NCBI GenBank assembly: GCA_003216255.1
Contig: QCJD01000003.1
Location: forward strand, 1 to 64,000
DNA from: Pelagibacteraceae bacterium AG-404-N13
Lineage (GTDB): Bacteria > Pseudomonadota > Alphaproteobacteria > Pelagibacterales > Pelagibacteraceae
Length of the DNA: 64,000 nt
Direction of reading: 5' to 3'
The translations under genes were made by a program, and so were the position numbers. Under the pieces are notes generated by a model that had not been told where the DNA came from, did no database searches, and saw nothing but the letters and a program-made list of their open reading frames with translations. Shown piece by piece: positions 17,524 to 27,305 of the stretch (positions are counted from its first letter, which is position 1; every line of letters starts with the position of its first letter).

Positions 17524-18383
17524 TAAAAAAGAAATTAAATAAAATATCAGGTTTTACTTTAATCGAAATTTTAATTGCAATTGTAATTACAAGTTTAATG
17601 ATGGCAGCAATGTTCACATCTTACACTCTTGTAAACAGTACTTACAGACAAGTTACAGATAGAGCAAAAATAAGCCAAGCTGGACGAGACCTTGTTGGTA
17701 CAATGCTCAGAGAAATAAGAATGGCTGGCTTTAAATATGTAAATGATGATATTGCTGCATCAGACAAACACAATCCTATAAGAATTTATAAAGGAAAAGG
17801 CTTTGGCAGCAGCGGATCTTGTGACAAAATTGAAATAGTTTACGGGAGTGTTAAATATAATAAAGCAGCTGCATTAGCCGATAGGTATGAATATGAAAGA
17901 TATAAAATCACATATGAATGCAAAGCGTCAACAAAACTAGACGATTCAGATTTAACTGGAACTAGTAAAATAGATGGTTTTGCAATTTATAAATCTAAAG
18001 AAAAATGGGACACTAAATTAACTCCACCAGATTGGCAGAAAGTTTCAACGGATGATGCTCTGTATAAAGACGAGCTAGTTTTAGATTATGTTCAAGATTT
18101 AGTATTTATTCCTTATGATGAAAATGGAAAACCAATTGTGTCTTTAGGTACGTATACACCTTCTGACGAGAAAGCTTACGATGTAAGAACTGTAGACATT
18201 GGTTTAGTAATCCGGTCTACAAAACCATTTTTTAAAAATGATAAAGCTGGAACAATTGCTAGAAAAATTTTATCTATTGCAACAACAGCTTCTTCGTCTT
18301 CAAGAAATATACAACAAGCTGATAGATACTTAAGAGATACTATTACAGTAACAGCAAATGCAAGAAATGTGGGACTAAATTAA
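17520..18383 (+). CDS. Minor pilin, PilW-like
   Basis: A 287-residue pseudopilin with a leader to Gly11 followed by FTLIEILIAIVITSLMMAAMF. The helix then runs TYRQVTDRAKISQAGRDLVG and MLREIRMAGFKY, the PilW/GspJ pattern in which Arg/Gly-rich positions mark the tip-complex subunit. The C-terminal part is beta-rich and ends in TITVTARN-like sequence (TVTANARNVGLN). PilW works with PilX, PilV and PilY1 to start fibre assembly. It overlaps the preceding gene by 4 bases and shares its last base with the next start. Confidence 0.83.
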   Translation: MIKKKLNKISGFTLIEILIAIVITSLMMAAMFTSYTLVNSTYRQVTDRAKISQAGRDLVGTMLREIRMAGFKYVNDDIAASDKHNPIRIYKGKGFGSSGSCDKIEIVYGSVKYNKAAALADRYEYERYKITYECKASTKLDDSDLTGTSKIDGFAIYKSKEKWDTKLTPPDWQKVSTDDALYKDELVLDYVQDLVFIPYDENGKPIVSLGTYTPSDEKAYDVRTVDIGLVIRSTKPFFKNDKAGTIARKILSIATTASSSSRNIQQADRYLRDTITVTANARNVGLN

Positions 18384-19114
18384 TGATTAAAAAAAATGAA
18401 AAAGGTTTTGCGTTAGTTTTATCCTTAGTTCTACTAATGGCTATGACATTAATGGGAGGAGCCTTAATTGTAATTTCAGCTAGCGATCATAGGAGCAACA
18501 ATACGGGTGATGAATATCAACAGACATTTTATGTTGCTGAAACAGCGTTATATGAAGGTGAAAAATATGTTTTAAATCAATTTTTAGGGCCTTATGCTAC
18601 AGATGGAAAGAGAGATATAACAAAAAGAAATTTACCAGCAAATCATACAGTTAAATTTAATCCAGATAATTCCAGTTCAAAGGTCAAGGATTGTTTTTAT
18701 AGCTTTCCAGATATAGATGGTCCTGAGTTTAAAGTTCTTTTTGGTCCTCCTCCAAATAATCCAACCTCGACCTCATTTGTACAAATTAATGAAAGTAAGA
18801 GTTTTTATAATTTGTTAACTAACAGTGGAAAGGTTACTAAAATTACAGAAGATCCTATTAATCAAATAAGCACAAGTACAGACAGAAAAACTAAACTAAA
18901 AAATAAAGAGAAGAATAGATTACAAAAGTTTAAATACGAATACTTTATAACTCGTATTGGATCAGCTCCATTTAAAGGGTATGGTTCAAGTATAAAAAAA
19001 GATGCAACAGATGCTGGAAACGATGGAATGGCTTATAGAGTTTATGGATGTGGAAACTACAATGATGGGGAAATAATCGTACCTTTGGAAAGTACGTTAA
19101 TTTTACCCAAATAA
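18383..19114 (+). CDS. Minor pilin, PilX/GspK-like
   Basis: The leader ends at Gly8 and is followed by FALVLSLVLLMAMTLMGGALIVISASDHRSNNT, with no glutamate at mature position 5. The missing Glu5 and the following helix (QTFYVAETALYEGEKYV) are characteristic of PilX and GspK tip subunits, which do not need the charge for the preceding subunit contact. The length is 243 residues and the sequence contains a lysine-rich loop (about 165-180). It starts one base inside the pilW-like stop. A 104-base gap with a T-rich run follows, so the operon may be partly terminated before the next gene. Confidence 0.8.
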   Translation: MIKKNEKGFALVLSLVLLMAMTLMGGALIVISASDHRSNNTGDEYQQTFYVAETALYEGEKYVLNQFLGPYATDGKRDITKRNLPANHTVKFNPDNSSSKVKDCFYSFPDIDGPEFKVLFGPPPNNPTSTSFVQINESKSFYNLLTNSGKVTKITEDPINQISTSTDRKTKLKNKEKNRLQKFKYEYFITRIGSAPFKGYGSSIKKDATDAGNDGMAYRVYGCGNYNDGEIIVPLESTLILPK

Positions 19115-19218
19115 AGCACTTTTTATATTAAATAATAACTATTCAAATTGGGTATTACTAAAAATAATAATTTTTTTTTTAACTTATATTTGATTATACT
19201 TAATTTATAATCAAAAAA

Positions 19219-19770
19219 ATGATAAAAAAATTTCTTTTAAATTCTATCATTATATCTACTCTATGTTTGTTCAACTTCTCTGTGGTAAATGCTAAATGTA
19301 AATTTATTACAGATATTGGTAAAAAATATACAAAAGCTATTGAAAAAAATTACGGTGCCCTTCCTGAAAATGAAAATGGTTATAATGAATTAGAGACAGT
19401 TGCATCAGAATTTTGTCCCGATGATAACTTTGATGATAATTTTTTAATTAGATATACTTTTATAGATAAAACATTAGCAGCCATACAATTATTTGCAGAC
19501 AACAGTATTGATAATTCTGCAACTGAAAGCATGAAATTAATGAAATACGCAAAGAGAACGTATGGTGATTTTGATACTGGTGGCAATCCTGAATTTTATA
19601 ATAATTTTAATATTTGGGAAAAAGTTCGAAAGTATATCGTTTATAATAGAAGATTAATTGGAAATTTTTGGGAAGAAGAAATTTATATTTCAAGTGACAA
19701 GTATTATGAACAATTAGTTCAATATGAAAATGAACGAGAGTCTATAGAGCCTGTAGAAAATGAAAATTAA
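19219..19770 (+). CDS. Secreted protein of unknown function upstream of pilY1
   Basis: A 183-residue protein with a Sec signal peptide (1-25, cleavage after VNA). The mature part is acidic and mostly helical, with two cysteines at about residues 27 and 66 that could form one disulfide. I recognise no family. Its 3' end abuts or overlaps the pilY1-like start by a few bases, so the two are almost certainly co-translated. A role as a periplasmic chaperone or tip-complex partner of the PilY1-like protein is a reasonable guess from position only. Confidence 0.65.
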   Translation: MIKKFLLNSIIISTLCLFNFSVVNAKCKFITDIGKKYTKAIEKNYGALPENENGYNELETVASEFCPDDNFDDNFLIRYTFIDKTLAAIQLFADNSIDNSATESMKLMKYAKRTYGDFDTGGNPEFYNNFNIWEKVRKYIVYNRRLIGNFWEEEIYISSDKYYEQLVQYENERESIEPVENEN

Positions 19771-22700
19771 TATGAAAAAAATAAAATTAATTTTTATTCA
19801 AATATTATTATTTTCTTTAATAACTATTTCTAATTCATTTGGAAAAGCATTACCTCCAGGTTCAGGAGTAGCAGATGTACCAGCAAACGTTTTAATTCTT
19901 TTAGATAAATCAGGAAGTATGGGAGCATCATCTTATAGTGGAGCAAGAGTAAACAGGACTTATCAAATAACAGCTATTTCAAATACAGGAAATGTTATTG
20001 TTACAGATGGTTCTACATTAAGAGGTGTTGATCATAACAATAATGCTTTAACAAATTTTTATTCATCAAGAAATAATTATAGAACGCGTAATAGACGTGT
20101 TTGTAGTACTTATTATAAATCTCAATATGGATTATTATACCATAGCAATAAAGTGTATTTTCTTGGGGCATATTACTCACGTGATACTGACCTTTATGAA
20201 TTAAATACATCAACTGGCGCATGTAAAAAGATCGAGTCTTTCGGTAGAACTGCCCCTTATGGAAGGATGTTGGTATCAAACAACATATTAATTTTTCCTA
20301 ATTACCAAAATAAACTTTTTTTATATGATACAAATACGGGTCAGAAAAACCACTGTTCCCTTAATGCAGATTTATATAGATCGGTAACACTCGGAAAATA
20401 TAATAATCGAATACCCGCAACAATTGATGCATCGGGTAACTTAGTAATTAAAAGCTATGAAGGTGGAAAAATTATATTTAGAAAATTTACACTTAGAGGC
20501 ACTACTGCTTGTCCAGTTGGTAAAGCAAATGCAACATACACGTTTAATTATGACTATGACTTAAGGTATTCAGAAGTAATCGAGGCTCATCCATCAAATG
20601 CAAATATTTTTTATTTATTGAATCGTAATGGTAATAGAATATTAAAATACACCTTTAATTCTACAACTTCATATACAAAGAATGCTTCTGTAGGAAGAAG
20701 AGGACGATTAAGCTCAACGTATGCACCAACTTCAGCTTCACAAGTTCGTTTTAATTACCCTGGTGATTTTAGAATAGACACTGCTTTAAATAGAATATTT
20801 GTTGCAGATACAAATAATAATGCAATTCAATCTTTCGACTTAGATTTAGATTTTCATGATATGTCAGGTTATTCTACAAGATCTACAAGAATGGCGGGTG
20901 CTCATGAAGCAATAAAATCTATTGTAACGGATAGTAGTTTAATATCTTCTGTTAATTTTGGATTTGGATATTGGTCAAGCTCATATAGTAGAATATATTA
21001 TAGTAGTAGAAGTAGTTGGAGAACGCCTGTTAGATGTAGAACTTTATCTCAAATATCTAGATGGTCATGGCTTTATCGTTATAACTATTGGTGTAGTGTT
21101 CCCACTGCTAGTTACGGGTATACTCGTTGGGGAGGAAATCAAGCTGTTCCTTGTACTGGTCAAAACTGTATAAAAGTGAGAGTGGACAGAAATGGAGCTA
21201 GTAAAACTTTTACAGAAGTTTCAAGAGTAAGGCCTGGAGGAGGAACAGATGCCCTTATTTGGGCAACTCAAGCAGACGAATATTATAGACATTCATCTGA
21301 AAGTCCAATTGATGCAGCCAGTCCCTGCCAAGGATCTTATGTAATTGTTATTGGTGATGGATCTATGGGGAATGTTGCAGCCGCTAAAACAAAAGTAACA
21401 AATCTACTTAATCAGAAAAAAGTTAAAACGTTTACAGTTGCGTATGGTGGTGGAATAAGTTCAAGTGGTATAAAAGCATTTAACGATGTTGCTAAAGCAG
21501 GTGGTACTAACAGAGTAATCATTGCAGATACTACCGATCAATTAAAAGCACAATTAAATGCTGCTATTAGATCTGTAATTGCGGAAAAATTATCGTTTAC
21601 TGCTCCAGCTATAACAGCAACTATTGAAGAAGGCGGATCATTATTCCAGGCGCAATTTAAATATAAACAAAATATGGAATGGGAAGGAGCGCTTACAAGA
21701 ACTGCTATTTCAGCTGAAGGAGTTATAAATGAAAAGGATACATCAAATTGGAACGCTTCAGAAAAAATGCCAGCTCCAAGTGCTAGAAAAATTTGGGGAG
21801 TAATTCCAGGGACTGATTACACAACAGATTATAATAATTTTGTGGAAAGCAATTATACTTTAATTGATCCTATGATGGGTTTATTAGGAAATGCTATAGG
21901 AGATTATCATAAAGATACAGCAACAGTTTCTGGGGTTGTAGGTAATACCCGTTGTAGCTCAAAAGGAGATAGTACATCAACCATAGCAGACGGAACAGAC
22001 GATGACCTTCAAGGTTTAATTAGCTTTGTAAGAGGTCTTGATTATTTTGATTATGATGGAGATTGTAATTTAAATGAAATTAGAAAGTCTGATGGTAAAA
22101 AAGCTTATCTTGGAGATATTTTCCATTCTGAAATGGTGGTTGTTGGACCCCCAGGAGCTGACACTGCATTTACATCTCAAAATCAAGAAGCTTATTGGAG
22201 GTCGATTAATGGTTATGATGCTTGGGCCTCAGGATTACAAAATAGGCCCGAAAGAATTTATGTTGGTGGTAACGATGGAATGGTTCATTCTATAGATTCA
22301 AAAACTGGAGTTGAAAAATGGGCCTTTATTCCACCGTTTGTCATGTCTAAACTTCCTTTAGTAATTAACACAGGATTAAATAATGATCTTGCCAAAACTA
22401 AAGGTGGGACAAATGCAATTTATGGTGTGGACGGATCTCCTGTAGTTCATGACATGTATTTTAAAAGTCCATATGACTCAGCTAAAGCATGGCATACAGT
22501 TTTAATTGTACCTTTTGGTAGAGGGGGAAATGGATTTACAGTTCTAGATGTAACAAATGCAGACAAGCCTCTCCATTTATATACCATTTATAATAACCAC
22601 ATCAAAAATAAAGTGATGGTAATGAACCATCTAAATAGTCTGTCAGAATATGAATATATTGATGATACTTACTCATTAGCTGAAACAGAAGAAGGTAAAA

Positions 22701-24196
22701 CTGCATTAGATACGTATTTAAACGCCGCAGATAAAGATGCGGCAGATTTGGATAAATGTGATGCAACTGGTAATACCACATGTTTTGAGTCTACAACTTG
22801 GACCTTCCCAGAACCAGGTATTAAAAAATCTGAATTTATAATTACAATCAATGATGTTAATATTCCTAACTTTACAGTACAGGCAGGTAGTTCTGGAGGA
22901 ACACAGATAGTATTACCTAAAACGGTATCCTATCAAGCGCACGAGGATAGAACTAAATCGGCTGATGATGTTGAAATAAAATTAACTAAATCTGCTATTA
23001 CAAGACTAAGTAATAATTTACCAGAAGCTTACGATTATAAGGAATTAGGTGAAACTTGGTCTGCACCAAGAATATTCAGATTACCAAATTCAGGTGCTGG
23101 AGATAATAAATTAGAGGATGATATTTATGTTGCAGTTATGGGGGGTGGCTATGGAGGAAGAGATGATAAAGTTGGATCCGCTTTATTTGTAATTAATTTA
23201 GAAGACAGTGCAACTCCTGGTAAACTCGAAAAAGTAATTCCAATTAAAGATGAAAAAAGTTTAAATATTGTAAATTCTGTACCAGGAACACCTGTTGTTG
23301 TAACTGCTGATCAAGCAAGAGGCATTAAGTATAAAGGCGCACTTGTTTATGTGAATGATTTTGAAGGTAAAATAACTAAATTTAATTTAACCAACATGGA
23401 TAATGATGGTGCTGGAAATAGAATTAATCTTTATGACAACACTACACTTTTATCAATAGAGGCAAGTAGAGAAAATGGAAGATACCAATACCATTCTATG
23501 GATGCAGGTATTGGAAAAACTTCAAAACATTTCTGGATGTTTTCTGGAACTGGTGACTATGAAAGAATGACAGCAAGAGACTCGAAAATTGATAATATTA
23601 TGTATGGTTTTAGAGACAAACATTATCCTTTGTATAAAAATATAACTTTTCCTCCTGTGGTCATTAATGGACTACAATTCTGCTCGGATACAACAAATGA
23701 TAGCACAGGATCAAAATGTCCAGTAACAACAAATAAATCTACAATTATAGGAGGAGGTCAAATAGGTACGCCACAAGCAAGAAAAGGAAAAGATATGGGT
23801 TGGTATATAAAACTGCCAGCAAGCCAAAAGGTAACTGCTGAACCAACAGTTTCAAATGGTTTAGTTTACTTTCCAATATTTGAACCATCTCAATCTGCAA
23901 ATAAATGTTCGCTTGGGCTTGCTCTTATTTGTGCTGTAGATGATGAATGTGGAACAAATGTATCATCTCAACTTGGAAGTCTAAAAAGTCAAACAATTGA
24001 TGGTCAAGTTTATGCAGGAAAAACTTGTTATGCTGTTGGACAAGGTGTTCTTTCAAGGTTGGTAGTGTTTGCGAATAAATTATTTGCAAATATTGCTGGT
24101 AAATCAATTCAAAATAAAACTGACCTAGTCGTAATAGATACAGGTATGGGAGACGTAGAATCGTTTAGAAGCTCTTGGAGAGAAGGAAATTTCTAA
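19760..24196 (+). CDS. pilY1: PilY1-like tip adhesin with VWA domain
   Basis: A 1478-residue exported protein. A signal peptide is followed by a von Willebrand A domain with MIDAS residues D49, S51, S53 (LLDKSGSMG). The VWA is split: residues about 80-370 hold a Tyr/Asn-rich insert with propeller-like repeats (such as LNRIFVADTNNNAIQSFDL) before the rest of the VWA resumes near 375-610 (VIVIGDGSM, VKTFTVAYGGG). The C-terminal half resembles the PilC/PilY1 beta-propeller, with an EF-hand-like loop DYDGDCNLNE near 764-773. PilY1 sits at the pilus tip, promotes assembly and binds surfaces. It starts at 19760, or at a second ATG at 19772 just after the previous stop codon, which gives a cleaner signal peptide. 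It closes the minor-pilin operon. Confidence 0.88.
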   Translation: MKINMKKIKLIFIQILLFSLITISNSFGKALPPGSGVADVPANVLILLDKSGSMGASSYSGARVNRTYQITAISNTGNVIVTDGSTLRGVDHNNNALTNFYSSRNNYRTRNRRVCSTYYKSQYGLLYHSNKVYFLGAYYSRDTDLYELNTSTGACKKIESFGRTAPYGRMLVSNNILIFPNYQNKLFLYDTNTGQKNHCSLNADLYRSVTLGKYNNRIPATIDASGNLVIKSYEGGKIIFRKFTLRGTTACPVGKANATYTFNYDYDLRYSEVIEAHPSNANIFYLLNRNGNRILKYTFNSTTSYTKNASVGRRGRLSSTYAPTSASQVRFNYPGDFRIDTALNRIFVADTNNNAIQSFDLDLDFHDMSGYSTRSTRMAGAHEAIKSIVTDSSLISSVNFGFGYWSSSYSRIYYSSRSSWRTPVRCRTLSQISRWSWLYRYNYWCSVPTASYGYTRWGGNQAVPCTGQNCIKVRVDRNGASKTFTEVSRVRPGGGTDALIWATQADEYYRHSSESPIDAASPCQGSYVIVIGDGSMGNVAAAKTKVTNLLNQKKVKTFTVAYGGGISSSGIKAFNDVAKAGGTNRVIIADTTDQLKAQLNAAIRSVIAEKLSFTAPAITATIEEGGSLFQAQFKYKQNMEWEGALTRTAISAEGVINEKDTSNWNASEKMPAPSARKIWGVIPGTDYTTDYNNFVESNYTLIDPMMGLLGNAIGDYHKDTATVSGVVGNTRCSSKGDSTSTIADGTDDDLQGLISFVRGLDYFDYDGDCNLNEIRKSDGKKAYLGDIFHSEMVVVGPPGADTAFTSQNQEAYWRSINGYDAWASGLQNRPERIYVGGNDGMVHSIDSKTGVEKWAFIPPFVMSKLPLVINTGLNNDLAKTKGGTNAIYGVDGSPVVHDMYFKSPYDSAKAWHTVLIVPFGRGGNGFTVLDVTNADKPLHLYTIYNNHIKNKVMVMNHLNSLSEYEYIDDTYSLAETEEGKTALDTYLNAADKDAADLDKCDATGNTTCFESTTWTFPEPGIKKSEFIITINDVNIPNFTVQAGSSGGTQIVLPKTVSYQAHEDRTKSADDVEIKLTKSAITRLSNNLPEAYDYKELGETWSAPRIFRLPNSGAGDNKLEDDIYVAVMGGGYGGRDDKVGSALFVINLEDSATPGKLEKVIPIKDEKSLNIVNSVPGTPVVVTADQARGIKYKGALVYVNDFEGKITKFNLTNMDNDGAGNRINLYDNTTLLSIEASRENGRYQYHSMDAGIGKTSKHFWMFSGTGDYERMTARDSKIDNIMYGFRDKHYPLYKNITFPPVVINGLQFCSDTTNDSTGSKCPVTTNKSTIIGGGQIGTPQARKGKDMGWYIKLPASQKVTAEPTVSNGLVYFPIFEPSQSANKCSLGLALICAVDDECGTNVSSQLGSLKSQTIDGQVYAGKTCYAVGQGVLSRLVVFANKLFANIAGKSIQNKTDLVVIDTGMGDVESFRSSWREGNF

Positions 24197-24241
24197 TAAA
24201 AAAAATATTACAATATATTAAAATAATATAGTTTATTCTTA

Positions 24242-24976
24242 ATGAAAAAGTTTTTTGTTTTTTTATTAATTCTTGTAGCTTTATTTTATATTTTATCTGA
24301 ATTTGTTGGGGATAGAATTATTAAAGGTGCTTTAGAAAAAAATTTATCAAATGTTTTAGATAGAGATATAAATATTGAGACTTTAAAAATAAATTACCTT
24401 AGTGGTGATGCGGAAATTAAAGGTTTAAAAATAAGAAATAAAGAATTTGAGGGAAACCTTTTAAATTTAAATAAAGCTTATTTAAAATTAAATACAACAT
24501 CAATTTTCAGCAACAATGTAGAAATAGAAAGTGTTTTATTAGATGGAATTAATTTAAATTATTATTTTAATATCAAATATACCTTGGTTACAGATAACGT
24601 TAGATCTTTAGAAAAAACACTTAAAAATGGAGGTGGTAAATCAACTAGTAATAAATATTTTAATATAAATAAATTAAATGCAAAAAATATTACTTTAAAT
24701 GTAATTTCTAAAGATCTTGAAATTAATAAAAGTATTTCATTACAAAATTTAGAATTTGAAAATATTGGAAATACTCCTAATAGTAAAAACTATAAAACAG
24801 TTCTTCGAGACTTTGCTGAACAAACAATTAAAACAGTTAAAAAAAAGGTATTATCTGGAAATTTACAAAATAAATTAAAGAATATTGATGAAGATAAAAT
24901 TAAAGAAAAAATAAAAGAAGAATTAAATAAAAATAAGAATAAACTTAAAAATAAGTTAAAAAAATTAATTAAATAA
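24242..24976 (+). CDS. AsmA-like membrane-anchored protein
   Basis: The 244 residues start with one membrane segment (about 3-22, FFVFLLILVALFYILSEF) and continue as the N-terminal module of AsmA/TamB/DUF748-like proteins: GALEKNLSNVLDRDINIETLKINYLSGDAEIKGLKI, then strand repeats (YLKLNTTSIFSNNVEIESVLLDGI). That family acts in the periplasm in lipid or outer-membrane homeostasis. It is much shorter than typical AsmA and ends in a highly basic helix (about 205-244) that looks like a coiled coil. It follows pilY1 by 45 bases on the same strand and may be read with it; a pilus role is not shown. Confidence 0.6.
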   Translation: MKKFFVFLLILVALFYILSEFVGDRIIKGALEKNLSNVLDRDINIETLKINYLSGDAEIKGLKIRNKEFEGNLLNLNKAYLKLNTTSIFSNNVEIESVLLDGINLNYYFNIKYTLVTDNVRSLEKTLKNGGGKSTSNKYFNINKLNAKNITLNVISKDLEINKSISLQNLEFENIGNTPNSKNYKTVLRDFAEQTIKTVKKKVLSGNLQNKLKNIDEDKIKEKIKEELNKNKNKLKNKLKKLIK

Positions 24977-24995
24977 ATTAAAAACTGAAAATCAG

Positions 24996-25202
24996 TTATT
25001 TAACAATTAATAAAAAATAAAAATAAATAATCCAGACAAACATTGTTGTCATTGTAAAAAATATTAAAGCAAGCCCAACAAGAGTATCCTGATTAATTTT
25101 TTTTCTCCATTTTTGTGGAAAAAAATCTAATGAATATGCATAAACAATAATGAATATATTTAATGCTGAGATAATAATATTTATAAATAAAAATTGATCC
25201 AT
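24996..25202 (-). CDS. Small two-helix membrane protein
   Basis: This 68-residue protein has two hydrophobic segments, about residues 4-24 and 40-66, joined by a basic loop (FFPQKWRKKINQD). No family is recognised. Its ATG overlaps the stop codon of the upstream autotransporter-like gene (TAATG), so it is translated with it. That supports it being a real gene and perhaps an accessory membrane factor for the large surface protein. Confidence 0.55.
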   Translation of the reverse strand: MDQFLFINIIISALNIFIIVYAYSLDFFPQKWRKKINQDTLVGLALIFFTMTTMFVWIIYFYFLLIVK

Positions 25203-27295
25203 TAGAAAACTTTACTTAAAGATATATTGGTTTTATTATTTTTGCTAAATATATCATTTGTAAAATCAAGCTTAAAATCTAAACCTTTTATATTTTTATT
25301 TATATTCAAAGAAGCATTCAAATCGTCGCTTGGATTTAAAATTAAAGCATATTCAGTTTTTGCATTTGGAACAAATCCTGCTGCAAAATATAAATCATCA
25401 GAATTACCGCTTCCATTTGTGCTCTGTCTTTCATAATTAACAATTATCGACCAGCCTGAAGGTGTTGAAAAATCAATACCATAACCCAATCTATAATTAT
25501 GTGTTGCCACATTACCTAACACATAATTATATTTAGTACTTTGATCTGTAACATATGAAAATTGAAGATCTGACGAGGGGCTAAAATCAGCTATATACTC
25601 TAAACGTCCATTATGTTTTATGGTACTATTTTTTAATTGTACAATATTATCTACAATCATTCCGATGTTAGCTAATCCAGTAATTATTTCATGTTTATCA
25701 AAAATTAAGGCATCTGAATCTTTATTCGAAAATGATGATGTTTCTCTATAAGATTCAAATTCGGTAAAACCTAAATCAATTCTTAGCGTTGGATTGTAAT
25801 TATATCTATTTTTTTTTAATCTTTTTGCTAAATTAATTGACCCAAATAATTGTTTGCCACTTTTTTGTGCGTATAATTTATTAGAATTATTTATTCTAAT
25901 GTGTTCAGTATCTAACATGTTTACTCCAATAAGACCTTCGGAAGATATTTTTTCATCTCCTATAAGCGTGCCATACATACTTAGGCTATAATTGTGAGTA
26001 TCCAATAGAGCATTTGAAGAGTCCAGATCAACATTATCTTTTCCTAATTGAATAGCATAACCAAATATTTTATTTTTACTTATTTTCTTATCTGCTCCTA
26101 TTGTTATTCCTTCGGTATTTATTTCTTTTGCTGAAGAAGATATTGATCCGTCTGTATCACCAATACTGATCTGACCTTCACTCCAGTAAAACCAATCACT
26201 ATTTTTTTTATTTAAATTTATAGTTTTTTTGTTTGATGCTTTAACAACGTTAGCAACAGACGCTAACATTTCATTAGAAAAATGGAATTTGATATTTTGG
26301 CTAGTTAAATTATCTTTCTGATCGTGTCTTTTAAGCCATTCCATACGATGTATAACTGGAAGTGTTACATGTTTAATAGCTCTTTTTGATAATTCAACTT
26401 GAGATTCAGCAATTCCTAAAACAACTTTATCACTGGTAGGTTCACTGCAAGTAATAGTTTCCGCACAACTTATATCATATTCATAAATTATATTTTCGGC
26501 AGGACTACCTACATCACTTGTAATATACATCTTAGAGCCATTATCTACTATAACAAAGCCTCTCATTGTTTCAGTTTCAGAGCTTATCGAGTATGTGTTT
26601 GAATGTGAGGCGGTGCTCACATCGTAAGCAGTAGTTAATGTATACTTATTTATTTCATCACCCCCACTTCCACCAATATACATTATTGTTCCGTCAGAAT
26701 TAAATTGTATATTTCTTGGGTCGTTTTCATCAGAAGTAAGGTCTGGAGAGTCAGTTTTGCTTCCTGCAGTCGAAACATCCCAGGGTGTTGACAGTGGATA
26801 TTGGTAGACCACTTCTCTTTGAGCGCCAATGATATACATTTTTGTACCTTCAGGATTAAATGTTAGTCCTCTCACTTGATTGTCTATTGAGTTGTCAAAA
26901 TTAAATCTCGCACTCCAAGTTGATGTTGAGCTATCCCAAGCTGTGCTTAAAGTATATACTTCAACATCTGTATCATCGTTATCCATAATAAACATTTTAG
27001 TGCCATCTGTACTAAATGTTATTGCGTGAGGTAGATCTACATCGCTAGATATATCTTCAGTTGAAACTAATGAAGCAGTGCTCACATCGTAAGCTGAACT
27101 TAATGAATATTGTAAAACTGTTTCAGTTCCCTGACTATCAGTAATATACATTTTAGTACCATCTGGATTAAAATTTATACCTCTGATCCCAAGGGTAACG
27201 CTATTTAATGAAGCTGACGATTGCTTATAAGTTAAACTTGCTAAAGCATTTGTACATAGAAATAGAAACAAAAAAATTACTTTTAAAAATTTCAC
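25202..27295 (-). CDS. Beta-propeller surface protein with C-terminal autotransporter-like barrel
   Basis: A 697-residue protein with a signal peptide (1-19). Residues about 20-275 hold five or six propeller blades with the repeated motif FNPDGTKMYI and related forms (STDGTKMFIMD, FNSDGTIMYIGG). Residues about 380-697 are beta strands ending in Phe (LSKVF), as expected for an outer-membrane barrel of autotransporter type. The middle (about 285-375) is a charged linker. I infer that the barrel displays the propeller on the surface or in the periplasm. It lies 10 bases downstream of pilD on the same strand and is followed by a coupled small membrane protein. Target or ligand is unknown. Confidence 0.7.
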   Translation of the reverse strand: MKFLKVIFLFLFLCTNALASLTYKQSSASLNSVTLGIRGINFNPDGTKMYITDSQGTETVLQYSLSSAYDVSTASLVSTEDISSDVDLPHAITFSTDGTKMFIMDNDDTDVEVYTLSTAWDSSTSTWSARFNFDNSIDNQVRGLTFNPEGTKMYIIGAQREVVYQYPLSTPWDVSTAGSKTDSPDLTSDENDPRNIQFNSDGTIMYIGGSGGDEINKYTLTTAYDVSTASHSNTYSISSETETMRGFVIVDNGSKMYITSDVGSPAENIIYEYDISCAETITCSEPTSDKVVLGIAESQVELSKRAIKHVTLPVIHRMEWLKRHDQKDNLTSQNIKFHFSNEMLASVANVVKASNKKTINLNKKNSDWFYWSEGQISIGDTDGSISSSAKEINTEGITIGADKKISKNKIFGYAIQLGKDNVDLDSSNALLDTHNYSLSMYGTLIGDEKISSEGLIGVNMLDTEHIRINNSNKLYAQKSGKQLFGSINLAKRLKKNRYNYNPTLRIDLGFTEFESYRETSSFSNKDSDALIFDKHEIITGLANIGMIVDNIVQLKNSTIKHNGRLEYIADFSPSSDLQFSYVTDQSTKYNYVLGNVATHNYRLGYGIDFSTPSGWSIIVNYERQSTNGSGNSDDLYFAAGFVPNAKTEYALILNPSDDLNASLNINKNIKGLDFKLDFTNDIFSKNNKTNISLSKVF

Positions 27296-27305
27296 AAAAT
27301 TTAAA

